A stretch of DNA of 64,000 nt from Marsupella aquatica (Eukaryota; Marchantiophyta). The DNA lies in contig OZ316894.1 of the NCBI GenBank assembly GCA_973895155.1, forward strand, positions 24,428,001 through 24,492,000, read 5' to 3'. A program made the position numbers and the translations under genes. Position 1 is the first letter of the stretch; every line of letters begins with the position of its first letter. Shown here piece by piece: positions 12,532 through 24,382 of the stretch. A model generated the notes under the pieces. That model was not told the DNA's origin. It saw only the letters and a program-made list of their open reading frames with translations, and did no database searches.

Positions 12532-12916
12532 TGTTGAGCATAGACGACGATTGCAACGGCAAGCCCCTGAACCATCCAACGCACAATAGTCGACACAAGA
12601 GATACGTGGTTCACCTCCTTGAGGCTACGTCCACGGGAACACACAAGAGAGCTTTACTGAACTCTAAGCCCGTCGGCTATACCGAGTCTCCACAGTGTAA
12701 GCTCTCCCTATCTCTCAAGTGACTCCATAACAATGAGCCTTGGTTCTACCTCTCCAAGCACACATGCCTCTTATGATATAGTGTGCAACTTAGTTGTACC
12801 TAACCACATAGTTGTACCTAATCACGTAGTTGTACCTAACCACGTAGTTGTACCAACCCACGTTGTTGTACCAACCACGTCATACCTAACCTAGACGTAA
12901 GAGTAAATACCCAACA
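12532..12916 (-). repeat. Copia-1 5' LTR
   Basis: 385 bp, nearly identical to the 3' LTR at 6487-6871, and followed on the right by the CTCAC target duplicate. The promoter of the element should lie here. I could not place a clear TATA box. Confidence 0.95.
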
Positions 12917-12977
12917 CTCACCTCAACATCTTGATCTCACTCAACATCTTTCGTGCAACGCACGGGCATGGGGCTAG

Positions 12978-15911
12978 TTCATCATATTAAAACAAATCCT
13001 AAGATACATTCTGCCTCTTCCTATTCTAGTAAGACTGTGGCCTTGGAATCAGCATATAGCTCTGGGAAGCCAAATCATCATCTCAGGGGGCATGTGCAGT
13101 GAGGACGAAGAAAGGCATTCTAGGAAGAGGGAGGCAAGGGTTTGACTGAACACAAACGGAAGGCAAAACCTTTCCTAGAGGACCAGTAGTGGGGGTGCCT
13201 GAATCTAATCCTAGGGCAAAGGTTGCAATAGAAACCATCTAATGTTTGACTTGACAAACAACTTAGGATCTATTGTGGCAAAATTGTGGATAAGTGACCT
13301 AACCCCTGACGAATAAGAGTGGCATTGTCATATTTAATTAAAAAACAGCGTGAAGTCGTCATATTCCACAAATAATAGCAATGTAATATGAAACCCACAT
13401 TTGGGCAAACCAACTGCAGTCATAAGGACCTGAAGAAACAGCACGAGTACAGGCATCGTCCACAGCTACTGTACAACGTGATAAACGAGGCCAAAAGGCA
13501 TCCACGTACGTCGTATTAATGCCAAACATCCAAACACATCGACATTTCCAAATGGAGGCATGGAGCCCTGAATTTGCATTACTTTGTTCAAACAGCACCT
13601 CAAGTGTGACTGTCAAGAGGTCTGGCCAAATGGCATCCACGTACGTCGCCCGTATTCATGCCAAACATACAAACAAATCAATAAAGACGTTTCCAACGAT
13701 ACCCTGAATTTGAGTTAATTTGAGTTAAACAGTTAACAAAAGAGTGTTTGTGCTCCTGAATTCACTCTCCATAGCTGGCTCCTCCTGGAGCCTGCCATAG
13801 GTTTTGTCGTTAGTAGTTTTGAGTAGATTTGCTATCTCATTTATTCCTAGTAGAGGAGCAGACGAGGAAGGGAACCGGTCTTAACATCGAATAATAATCA
13901 AACCTGAGATTATTTATTTAAAAATATAGCCCTTTTAATAATATTAGAAATTTTTTTTAAGGAAGAATCTCTGCCCAATAATTCTTGGGTTGTGGGCCTA
14001 AGTGTAGACGGCAAGGAGAATTTTTTTCTTGAAAGGAAGTCAGAGAACCAAACATATCATTAAAACTCACCCAGAGTTGCCAACATGAAGTGTAAGACCC
14101 TCTTTCTGATGTAATGGTTCCTAGCGAGCCCTGCCAGCACTCCATGGGCGGTACAGTGCCTTGACATTTGCAATAAAATGTGCACCCAGATTCAAATAAA
14201 AAGAAAGGGGGTCAAAGCCGTTATTTTGCAAATAGGGTGAGAAAACACAAATGAGAATCTCCAAGGCCAATCACATTTTTTGAAAGCACTAGAAAAACAC
14301 CATTTATGACTTTTTAGGGTGACACATAGGATAGAAAGTATACACAAACTTTTTACAGAAAAGGGCCAAACAGAGTACAAAAGAATAAACAAAAGAGATC
14401 TTAAATGGGCAAAAATAAATACAAAAGAAATGAGCAAAAGAAAACCTCTAAGAGCCAAGAAAGGGGATAGTTTTTATTGTATTTACATATATGTTTTCCA
14501 AAATAGAAAACAATTCAGTCAACTTTTCTGTTTGGCTCTACAGTAGGTTCTCCAGCCTCCTTTGCTTCAAGCAGGTCCTACTTCTTTCAGGCATCCTACG
14601 TTTCTTTGTTGACTTCCTCTCTGGTGGTTTTCCAATTCTTTGGCGAGTCATTGTTTTCGCTGGGGTCTTTATTTGACTTGGCTTTGGTCCCTTTCCATAA
14701 AAAAATAAGAACTCCATAGACAATGCTCAACTGAGCTCGTTCGTGACCTTTGTTGTGGGCGTGTGAGTTACTACAGTAACTACTGTAATAGGCTCACCTT
14801 CGCTACATAAGATTCGTGCCTCTGAGACATAATGAGTCACGATGTAATTATTATTTTCTGACCACGTAAGTCAGTCACCTCAGATGTACTACTCCTCTAG
14901 AGAAGCAGTAACGCGTGGAATAACAGCTGAATTGTGGCATAGTCCCGCGACATAGCAGTCGACGGGAAAATTCCCCGGCTGGAGATTTGGGGGATCGGAG
15001 ACTCAGCACTAACCTTGGCGTCAGATCTGGGGCGTCCAAATTGATCCGAGGGCCACGAGGAGCGCTGTCAGGAAGGTGAAAAAATTTGTCCCGGCAAAGC
15101 GGCGTCAAAGGTGCCAACGCTTTCCGAATGGGACTGGAGCCAGTCCCGCGTCCGGACCGGCTGGAGCCACCTCCACCTCTCCTGTGTCGTTCGCCTCTCG
15201 AGACTCTAGTCTCGAGACTGGAGAGTTGAGACTGGAGAGTTGAGAGACTGGACGCTCGACGTTTGCTCTGTTCGTGCGATTCGCGCCGCGCTCGCCGTGT
15301 ATGTAGTCAACCGATTGCGGCAGCGGATTGTCTCGTTGCAATCATTCGCTGCATTCGCGGGAGAGTTTCCGAAAGAGTTTCCGAAATTTCTCTTTGGTTC
15401 CCCGGAGGAGGAGACGGAGGGGGACGGGAGGGAGAGGACCAGAGTCCAGAGGACAGGACCAGACAGCGCGGAGAGGCATTGGTATCGGAGTAGCAGAGAC
15501 CACACAGAGATTACGTCGGGGTGGAGGAAATCATTGCAGATTCACTGGAGAAGGAAGAGCCAGCTCAGCCAAGCGCAGTGGAGCTCAGCTTTTTTCCCCT
15601 GGAGTACAACGCTGCCGCTGACTGCTGAAGTACAAATCGCGGAGGACAACTGGGTGTTTGGGGAGAGGGAGGGAGTGAGGGAGGGAGCAGCTCAGAGTCC
15701 CGCACTGTCTCTCCTAGCGCTCATTCGGTGTTGAGCTTTAGCTGTCGATCGTGTCGGGGTCGGGGGTTTCGAGACGCGGATCGAATTGGGGTCCGGAGCT
15801 GTGTGGAGTACTGCGCTTGGGAGAGATCTGGCTTGGTAGCGCATTTGCAGATCGAGCTCTCCTCTGTTTGATATCGGACGATACAGTGGTTGGTTGGTAT
15901 CAGAGGGGAAA
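12978..15911. other. Intergenic region and 4CL upstream/5' UTR
   Basis: No gene is supported up to the 4CL start. An imperfect duplication of about 133-bp offset (GGCATCCACGTACGTCG at about 13498 and 13632) lies in the left part. From about 14.9 kb the base composition rises in GC and at 15190-15255 a short repeat of GAGACTGGAGAGTTGAGA occurs; this is probably promoter or 5' leader of 4CL. Short open frames on both strands at 15.2-15.9 kb have no recognisable domains. Confidence 0.5.
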
Positions 15912-18900
15912 ATGGCACCAACTATGGAGTCTGTGGCTGTCCAGCACGCACCGAGTCTGGATGCATCGCTCAGCAAGCTCTCAGTGGAAGAGTCGCAGAC
16001 GAGGGAGTACATTTTCCGATCGAAGCTGCCGGATATTGAACTGTCGAATCACATGAGTTTGGCAGACTACAGCCTCGAGAGGGCGCCAGAGAACCTGGAT
16101 CGGATTGCTCTCCTAGATGGGCCGACAGGAAAGAAGTGGACGTACAGGGAGACCGCTCTTCTGGCGAAGAAGGTCGCAGCAGGGTTGGACAAGCAAGGAA
16201 TTGCGAAAGGTGATGTGATCGCGCTCCTGCTCCCGAACTGTGCCGAATTCGTGCTGTGTTTGTTGGGCTCCGCGACTCGCGGCTCCATCGTCACTACGTG
16301 CAACCCGTTCTACACGGAGAGAGAGATCGCCAAGCAACTTAGCGCGTGCAAGGCCAAGCTCATTGTCACTCAAGCCGCTTTTGTTGACAAGGTCCGAGAC
16401 TTAGGAATGACGATGATCACAGTGGACTCTCCTCCGGAAGGCGCCCTACCCATCAGCGTTCTGTTTGACAACGACGAAAAGGACGCCCCCAGAGTAGAGA
16501 TCAACTCAGAGGAAGTCGTATGCCTGCCGTACTCCTCCGGTACCACTGGGCTTCCCAAGGGCGTAATGCTAACTCACAAGAGTCTAATTTCCAGTGTCGC
16601 GCAGCAGGTGGATGGGGAGAATCCCAACTTGCACTTCACAGCTGACGACGTCATCGTTTGCCTGTTGCCTATGTTCCATATTTATTCCCTCAACTCTGTT
16701 CTTTTCTGCTCCCTGCGCGTGTGCTGCACCATAGTGATAATGCCGAAGTACACTATCCCTCAACTCTTGGAGATGATTCAAACGTACAAGATCTCTCTCC
16801 TGCCTGTGGTTCCCCCTGTGGTGCTGGGCATTGCGAAGTCTCCCATCGTGGAAAACTACGACCTCAGTTCTGTGAAGTACATCATGTCTGGAGCCGCTCC
16901 TCTCGGTAAGGAGCTAGAAGACAAGTTCCAAGCGAAATTTCCCAACGCAGTTCTTGGCCAGGTATAGTAGACAGACGCTTGATCTGTCAGCGTCACTTCA
17001 TATCCAGCCACTTTCTCTCCTGACAAAAGTTTGCTGATCTTCCTCGCATTCTTGTCCACGGAATTGCTTTTCCGGTTGTAGGCCGAGTCAGGGAGAGTAG
17101 TGGAGATGTGGGCACATTGGGTGTTCATTGTTTTCTGGTACCCATTGATTTTTTTCAACCCCCTGGTTGTCTGTCCTGTGTCTTCAAAGCGTCTGCTTTC
17201 TGGAAATTCTTAGCAGAGGCCTCTTGTTCACCCCTAGCCTCCTCTGGGAATTGCAATTAGATTCTCCAAAGCTCGAGTTCGCTACGCGGTATCCTCTGTG
17301 GCTAGTTTCTGGAGGATTTGGTGTTGTGTGCTCCAGTTTCCCCTCCAGCGGCGTTGTGTTGCACGATGGACATCTCTCATCTCTCTCTTATGTGTGTGCA
17401 GGGTTATGGGATGACGGAAGCTGGCCCAGTGTTGAGTATGTGCCTCAGTTTTGCAAAGCATCCTTTCACAGTGAAGTCAGGATCATGCGGGACAGTGGTT
17501 CGCAACGCAGAGGTGAAAATTGTGGATCCCGAAACTGGGGTTTCTAGGACCTACAACGAGCCTGGAGAACTCTGCATACGTGGACCACAAATAATGAAGG
17601 GTACGGTACGATCCCCCAGTGGAATATGTACTAGTGCAAATGGACACCTCTCTTTCTAGGACAGTAGTAGTTTAATCCCCTGGTCGTGGGACAGGGTGAG
17701 GCTTGTCGTAGCGTGCAGATCGCTGCTAGTTGTTCCGGGGCCCCTGCGCGATCTCCTGTTTTCTTATTCTATGGTGAAATTCATTTTTGATCTGGCAGGC
17801 TATTTGGACAACCCCGAGGCAACCTTAAATGCGATCGACAAGGAAGGTTGGTTGCACACTGGTGATATCGCGGTTATTGACGAAGATGAGGAGGTATTCA
17901 TTGTTGATCGCGTGAAGGAGATTATCAAGTTCAAGGGCTTTCAGGTAGCTGACTTGAGTCTTTACCTTTCCGAAGATCCCGTCGGTCGCTGTTGCACCTG
18001 CGTTGTAGCCTACATTTACTCTTTAGCCGTATGTCTACAATGTGACCGTAGAGGTCTGTTTTTCCAGGCCTATGGTTTTCGTGGGTTGGCTCTTGGGCTT
18101 CGACTTGCTAAAACTGTCCCCTGTGGCTGAATTAAGTTCTTCTATTCTCTGCTTCACCTTGTTGGATTGCGAAGGCCAAGTTTTAAACCGTACGAAATTG
18201 TCTTCGTACAGGTTCCACCGGCTGAACTGGAAGCCCTTCTCGTATCTCACCCATCTATCGGGGATGCAGCTGTTGTTTCGTAAGTACCTGTCTTTTCGTG
18301 GTGGAGACTTCGTAATTATTAGCTGTTGATTAGCAGTTGATGCGATTGCTACGACGGAAGTGGTATGGATTGTGTCGATTTTGGATCCTCAAAGGATTTG
18401 CAATTTTCAATGCACTGTTGATTTTTCTCACATCAGCCTTGTCCATTTGCAGTAAGCCGGATGAGATTGCAGGAGAAGTCCCTGTTGCATTTGTAGTCAA
18501 AACCCCTGACGCGAAGATCACTGAGGATGAGGTTAAGGAGTTCATTTCGAAGCAGGTAATTCTCCTCCTTCATATGGATTCTTTCTTTTGAAGCCTGCCC
18601 ATAGAACCTTCAATTAACGCGCAATTCAACACAAGTCTAGATTATTGAATAGGGAGCAAAAATGTGATTTTAGCCCCGATGTGCATATTGGACTTCCAGA
18701 AATCGTACTACATCTCTCCTCGATCGTGAAGGAATTCGAGTCGGCAGCCTGCACAGCTTGCATGTTTCGAGAATAGATCAAAATCCATCTATTTGTTTTT
18801 GTTTAGGGTTTAGTGTTTATAATACGATGCAGTACGCCTCTGTCTTAAATTAAATTCGTCGTCTTGTGCAGGTTGTCTTTTACAAAAGGTTGCACGGTGT

Positions 18901-18973
18901 ATATTTCGTGGAATCCATACCAAAGGGTCCTTCTGGCAAGATTCTCCGAAAGGACTTGAGAGTGAAGCTGTGA
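15912..18973 (+). CDS. 4CL: 4-coumarate:CoA ligase, six exons
   Basis: It activates hydroxycinnamic acids such as 4-coumarate to CoA thioesters with ATP, the branch point into phenylpropanoids; the enzyme is normally cytosolic. Exons: 15912-16961, 17402-17600, 17799-17944, 18212-18279, 18453-18555, 18872-18973. All junctions are GT-AG and the phases close to a 555-aa protein, the usual size of the family. The AMP-binding box [12 protein letters not shown] is at residues 208-218, GYGMTEAG at about 351-358, and the 4CL box II GELCIRG at 405-411. The catalytic lysine lies in GKILRKDL near residue 545. The start is the first ATG in frame (AAAATGG). The C-terminus is VKL, close to but not a canonical peroxisomal signal, so a 4CL-like peroxisomal ligase is a weaker alternative. 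Substrate range cannot be read from sequence by eye. Confidence 0.93.
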
Positions 18974-21900
18974 GCCGTGTATAGTCTCAACTCTAAGATC
19001 ATTCTCAATTATGACAGGGTTGAGTGGATAAACAGTCATGCCTCTCAATCTGACCATTTGACCATAGCATCCCCTCGGAGATCAATTAAGGACTGGTTTT
19101 GAATATCTGTTCAATGCAATTCTACCATACAAGATGAGGCTAGAAGCAGAGGGGATGTGCATAGGCCGTTGATTAACCATCCTGTTAAGAACGAATGGTG
19201 ACAGCTGCAACACCTTTTCATGTTAAGAGGAAGGAACCCAATTCGCGGAACCTCCTTATGGACGCAGTAGAGCAAGTGTACGAATAGTATTTTGTAGGCT
19301 TCGTGAATTCGCGGGCTTGTAGTAATTGCCCGAAATCACGACCACGTAATTATGTTGCCTTAATACACCTATAACAGAAGTGCCCATTGGCGCTGTGGAA
19401 TAAAACTACCGGAGTGCTGCTTTCTCTCGTGACTCATGTTCCACCTACCTAACGCGTTTCAATGCTTGAAAGGCGACTGCAGTGTGGATTGTAGTTCGAA
19501 ACGTGCTCGGACACCTGAGATGTTTTCGTCTTCGTCGTGGTTTGTTCACTCCAAAGGTTGTGATGTGGCTTCATCTCGATGCGGGCTTATGTGAGTTCAT
19601 GGAATCGTAGGTTCTCCTGCCTGTTAAGGCAACAATTATGTATTCTGGACATGATTCCCCAGAGGATTTGGGATGAGTCGTGTCATGATTTGGAAGCATA
19701 TCAAGGGATGATGACAACTGACAGCTTAGGAACTTAGGGTTTATCAATTATGGATTCTGAGAGGGCCACACAGGCAAAAAGCGGAAGCGAATGAATGAAA
19801 GAAAACCAGTCAAAGAAACCGTGTTGTGCTGTTCAACCGACTACTGGACAGAGGTACCTGATGCCTCACAATCACCTACAGAAGGATCTGCTCCTGTTCG
19901 TTTTGCAGGTTTGCACGTGCATTGCTGATCTGACACTGAATGACGGTCAGCGTGCTCAGCAGATTCCAACTGTCAAGCCTGCTTGCCTAGTTGATTCCAA
20001 CAGCTCTTAAGTACGTTACGAGCTTCTGAGTTTGATTACCTGTACAACGTGGATTGCGTTTTCGAAGTGTCTGACCTACCAACACAAAGTCACAAACCCT
20101 CGCGAATCTCGGATGCCTCGGATCTCGGACACAGTCCCGTGCAATTTCCTGTGTCGTGCAATGTTTGCCAAGCTAAACTATGTACAGGGTGTTGATCGCT
20201 TTACTGCGCACGTTGTTGGTGGAACCATTGTTGGTGGAACCAAACATTGGAACCTTGATTGCTCTGTTGGGGATATTGCGAAAGAAGTGCGTAGCATATC
20301 AGCTTGCCATTTGAGCATGAATTTGGGCCGATCAGTGTCCAGCACGTCCCAATATTGGAACTGATTGCTATGCTGAGCGCATATATGTGCATCTGTGGCA
20401 ATTCTTCGGCAATTTGTGGAGCCCACAACTTTTTCAATGTATGAACTTGTGGCAATTCTTTGGCAATGCGTGGAGCCCACACTTTTTTTCAATGTATGAG
20501 CTTCCTGCTCTTTGACAATGTATACGAGCCGTCCAAGCAGTGGAACTCTGATTCCGCAGCTGGGCAGATAATAATAATTTCATCCCTTGCAAGCTTTTGG
20601 CGTACTCATAATAATGTAAGCATCTGTAGCAAGATTTGGCAATGTTTGGAGCCCACTCCTTTTGGCAATGTCTGGACTTTCTATTTGGCAATGTATGGAG
20701 CCCACTCCTTTTTGGCAATGTGTGGACTTTGTTTTGGGTCATGTACATGACATGAGCCGATGAGTGTCCAGTACGTCCCAACATTAGAGCTGATTGCACT
20801 GTTCGGCACATTTACTTCCCACACATTATGGGGCAGCTGTGTGTGTATCCAAAGGACTGGATGTTGGGGAAAAAAAGTTGGGAATGAACCCAACCTTGCA
20901 TGAACTCAGGCTGGGGCAATTTCACTGATTTTTGCCCAAACCACACATGGCCAGTAGATGCTTGAGGAGACGCCCTAAACTTAGAAGTCCGTGTTGGAGT
21001 TGATGTCCCCATGAACACCTCATTTTGGCGGTGTTCCAATCTTGATTATCCCAAGCGTAATCTGTTCCATTCTAGTTAGGGCTAGTGAACCTGAGCCAAA
21101 CTTAATAACACATCATGTCTGGAAGCAATAAATGGTGCATCCTATATGCTTCTTTGGCAATGTATTGAGCCCACTCCTTTTGGGCTTTTGGCAATGCTTG
21201 AAGTTGCTATTTGACGAATTAAATGAGCCTATGAGTCCACTGAGTGAAGCCAGGTTGGCAAACGTGTGTCTCACCGCCTTGGTGCTCTTTTCGAAAGGGG
21301 CCTGATGTGGAAGAATCCCATTTTGGCCGGGATTCAGGGAACTACAGGTACTAACTGTAGTAGCATTCCTAGTCTCTCTTGTGGCTTGTAGCATTCAACT
21401 TGACTGTACATAACTAGTAAAGTATTCTGGACTCAGCAGTACTACGGACCACTGCTACTATGCAGAATTAGTAACCTAGATTTAAAGTTCTGCTGACCAC
21501 GATCTCAACAGTGCTCTCATGTCAACAACTCCTGGCAAATTGTCAAAAAGTTCAGACTTCGAAAATAATAAAATATTCTGATTTAAATGTCGACCATTTG
21601 TCCATGACCAAGTCTTGGGCCATGGCCCGTTTACAAGGTCTTGAAGGACCACACCAGATAGGGTTGGTCACTCAGTATTGGATTGGATGACACGCTCTAT
21701 AGAGTTGTTGGCTGAACTTTAGGTCACTATTATGAAAGCGCCGCAATGGGTCCCAAAGAGTATAGTGCAGAGCATTATCCACCATGTTGTGAAAACTTTA
21801 TTTGATAATGAGTCTTGCGTGCTCACATAGCTTTGGTCACTTCCCTGGGGTAAGAATGGAGATGGATGACATAGTTGTCCGGAAGTCCTCCATTCAGCTC

Positions 21901-24382
21901 AACAAGCTAATTTGGTCACACAAAAAGACTGAATGAACATTGCCTCCTCCCATCCCCATACCTGCCCACCTTCCTAATGCCTCCATCCATTCCCAGTCTC
22001 CTTACCTCCATATCCAACCTCCGCCCTCCTCCTGGCACCTGAGGCGGCTACCTCCCTCCCTCCCTCAGACTTCTTTTTGTACTAGCCTGATTACCCATTC
22101 CTTTACACACAAATATTCTATGCTATTTTTTGTTTATCTTTGCCTCATATTTGTTTTTCTCATTTTAAAAATTTGTCATTATTGAGAGTTATCGACTAGA
22201 CTAGAGGTTTCACTATAGACCATAGTCTTGGAAAGTAGCTTTGCATCGCGCTTTATTAATAAGATTTGGGAACATCTTTCTCCTATGCCCTACCCTCAAA
22301 TACAGGTTTGAGTTTTCAGGTTTCACTATGACTATTTGGTTTGTTTAGACAGTCCCTTCAATTTGTTTTGGATAAAGTATGCTTGGGAGGAGCCACGGCC
22401 CTGACCCACAGCAGTAATTGATTGATTGAACAAAGTGAAGTCACTTGTGATGGGATTGCAAAACCAGAACCTGTATCCCAGGTAGGGTTGTCCAGAATCT
22501 TACGACCAGGTTCTGGAGAATGGACATAATACAACAAAAATATGGAGCTGGGATTGTACAATGTACAGCATAAGCATGCGGGAGGGTGAAGGAGTTTGCA
22601 TGTTAGTCAAGGTGGAGGGAGAGAAGAAGAGTGGTTCAGTTTCCTTGTCTAGAGTAATGCCCTCCAAAAATATTTCATCGCAAAGCCTGCCGCGGATATA
22701 CCAACTGGAGTCACACTGGGGAGGGGAAGGCTGGAGGGAATGGGGCCCAATCAAGTCTCTTTCGAACGATCATATACACAACTGCAATGGATCATAAACG
22801 TCTTACGCAGATATGCCCAAAGGCCAAAACCCCAATAAAGGGGGAAAAACAAAGAAAAGAACAGAGAAAAACCAAAAGCCAAAACGACAGAAAGACCAAT
22901 CGCAAAAGAACGGAAGCCCTACTGCCACAAACTGAAATGCGCCCAAAAGGCAAAAGAACAAAAGCCCTACTGCCACAAACTGAAATGCCTGGTAACAAAC
23001 TGAAATGCACCCAAAAGGCAAAAGAACAAAAGCCCTACTGCCACAAACTGAAATGCCTGGTAACAAACTGAAATGCACCCAAAAGGCAAAAGAACAAAAG
23101 CCCTACTGCCACAAACTGAAATGCCTGGTAACAAACTGAAATGCACCCAAAAGGCAAAAGAACAAAAGCCCTACTGGCCACAAACTGAAATGCCTGGTAA
23201 CAAGCTGAAATGCCTGGTAAAAAACTGAAATGCTTGGTAGAGCTTCTAGGTGAAATGCATGGGAGGGTCACGAATAGGGAATTGACTAAATGTCCTAAAA
23301 GAAGGGAACTGGTTGGGGCGGCTTTCTTTCCAATGGGGGCCCATCAAGTCTTTTGTTGGTAGAGCCACAAGGATGGTTGCCAACAACTTGAGGTACAACT
23401 TGGGGGAACATGCCAAACTAAAGAAATGTCGAGATAGACGTATGGAATCGTCACAATGGAGCATACAATATTACAATACAATGAATCGAGGAAAGCAGAA
23501 CGATCTTTTTAACGCTTTCCTTGTTCCCATCGTCGCGAATCTGTGAACGAGACGATGCTAGAAAAATTCCTTTATCTAATTTTGACAGCTTCATATTAAT
23601 TTTAGAGCCTCAGATCTCCCTTGATTTAAGGATACCCACCAGATTCTGGCTACTTGGTCTATGGCTAGGTGCGACCCTAATGTAGCTAAGGGAAGACCAA
23701 AAAACCTACCGAAGACTTTTCAAGGAGCTAGAATAATGTGCTCGAGGTGATTTTGGGCATTACAAAAACGCTGGAGAAAAGTATCAGTCCATTCCCCACT
23801 TTTAGTACTGTACCCAAATTCTCACAAGCGGCGGCGGTGCTCGTGATCGCACCGGACTATGCTCATTCTGTCACCTACCAGGAATTGTGGTTCTCCCTCT
23901 CCGGGCTCCGGCTCTGCACTTTCTTCGCAGTGGGGCCTCCTCCGCCATTGTTTACGATTATGCCCTGGAAAATTCCGCCCTGCATCATCGTTTCTTTGTT
24001 CGGTTTGGGCGATGCCTCCCCCCTGAATTGGATTAGGGTTGGCAAGGCGCCCTCGTGCCCTCGTGGTTGGTGTGTCGCTCACATTCGGACTGGAGGGAGT
24101 GGGGCTGGATTCGCTCGAAGGTAGTGGAGAGGACGTAATTTTATTCAGGTACGTGAAAGGATCGAGAAAGGGGGTCTTGCATGATTGTGGGAAAAATTCT
24201 CTTTTGATTGGTCGGCACATAAAATTAGATTCTGGATTTTGGGTGACCCGACACGGAACTTATGAATTTCGTTTCGGGTGTTGTTTCTTCGTATGGAGAA
24301 GAGCGAGGATCGGTTTGACTGGTGAAATTTTGAGATCTCGTCTGCCGAGGCTGGGCACTTTCGAATTCCGACTTTTGCTACC
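18974..24382. other. Intergenic region between 4CL and adenylate kinase
   Basis: It begins with the 4CL 3' UTR and ends with the adenylate kinase 5' leader. Between them there is no supportable gene. From about 20.3 to 21.2 kb short motifs of the type GGCAATGTNTGGAGCCCACTC recur many times, and a longer block containing GTCCAG(C/T)ACGTCCCAA occurs near 20336 and 20767. A 68-bp tandem array lies at 22.9-23.2 kb. An open frame of 132 codons on the minus strand at 23822-24220 is rich in Ser, Pro and Arg and has no domain; I did not accept it. Confidence 0.5.
22905..23240. repeat. 68-bp tandem array
   Basis: A unit containing CCCTACTGCCACAAACTG recurs at 22917, 22965, 23033, 23101 and 23169, giving one 48-bp step and then three exact 68-bp steps. 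Inside each unit the motif ACAAACTGAAATGC is itself doubled, so this is a higher-order repeat built from a smaller one. The minus-strand open frames across it repeat the same peptide and are an artefact of the array. Confidence 0.9.

Larger units (their letters stand above)
6487..12916 (-). mobile_element. Copia-1, full-length Ty1/copia LTR retrotransposon
   Basis: A 6430-bp element on the minus strand. It is bounded by two 385-bp LTRs of the TG...CA type that differ at only two positions, and flanked by a perfect 5-bp target duplication CTCAC (6482-6486 and 12917-12921). It carries a primer site for initiator tRNA-Met, a polypurine tract, and gag-pol with gag, zinc knuckle, protease, integrase, reverse transcriptase and RNase H in Ty1/copia order. 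Near-identical LTRs imply a recent insertion. The coding part has frameshifts and stops, so this copy cannot make its own proteins. It sits inside the minisatellite of the Helitron-like element. Confidence 0.95.
5723..12977 (+). mobile_element. Helitron-like non-autonomous element, split by Copia-1
   Basis: The right end has Helitron 3' features: a short hairpin CGTGC-AAC-GCACG at about 12954-12966, followed by GGCATGGGG and CTAG at 12974-12977, with a T immediately after. The left end is proposed at 5723, where an A precedes TCACACAATAAGGGATCCC. That sequence resembles the 5' ends of two other Helitron-like copies at 53597 and 54706. Without the nested Copia and its duplicated target, the element is about 820 bp, mostly minisatellite. 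It encodes no Rep-helicase, so it would have moved in trans. The right end is better supported than the left. Confidence 0.45.

Noticed and set aside
20032-20364. 110-codon open frame downstream of 4CL
   Set aside because: No domain, overlapping repeat-derived frames on the other strand, and a local repeat structure; not supported as a gene.
22787-23271. Several open frames on both strands with repeated peptides
   Set aside because: They are produced by the 48/68-bp tandem array; the repeated peptide follows the DNA period and there is no start or splice context.
23822-24220. 132-codon open frame on the minus strand upstream of adenylate kinase
   Set aside because: Low-complexity Ser/Pro/Arg composition, no domain, and it lies in the probable 5' leader and promoter of the kinase; most likely a GC-rich chance frame.
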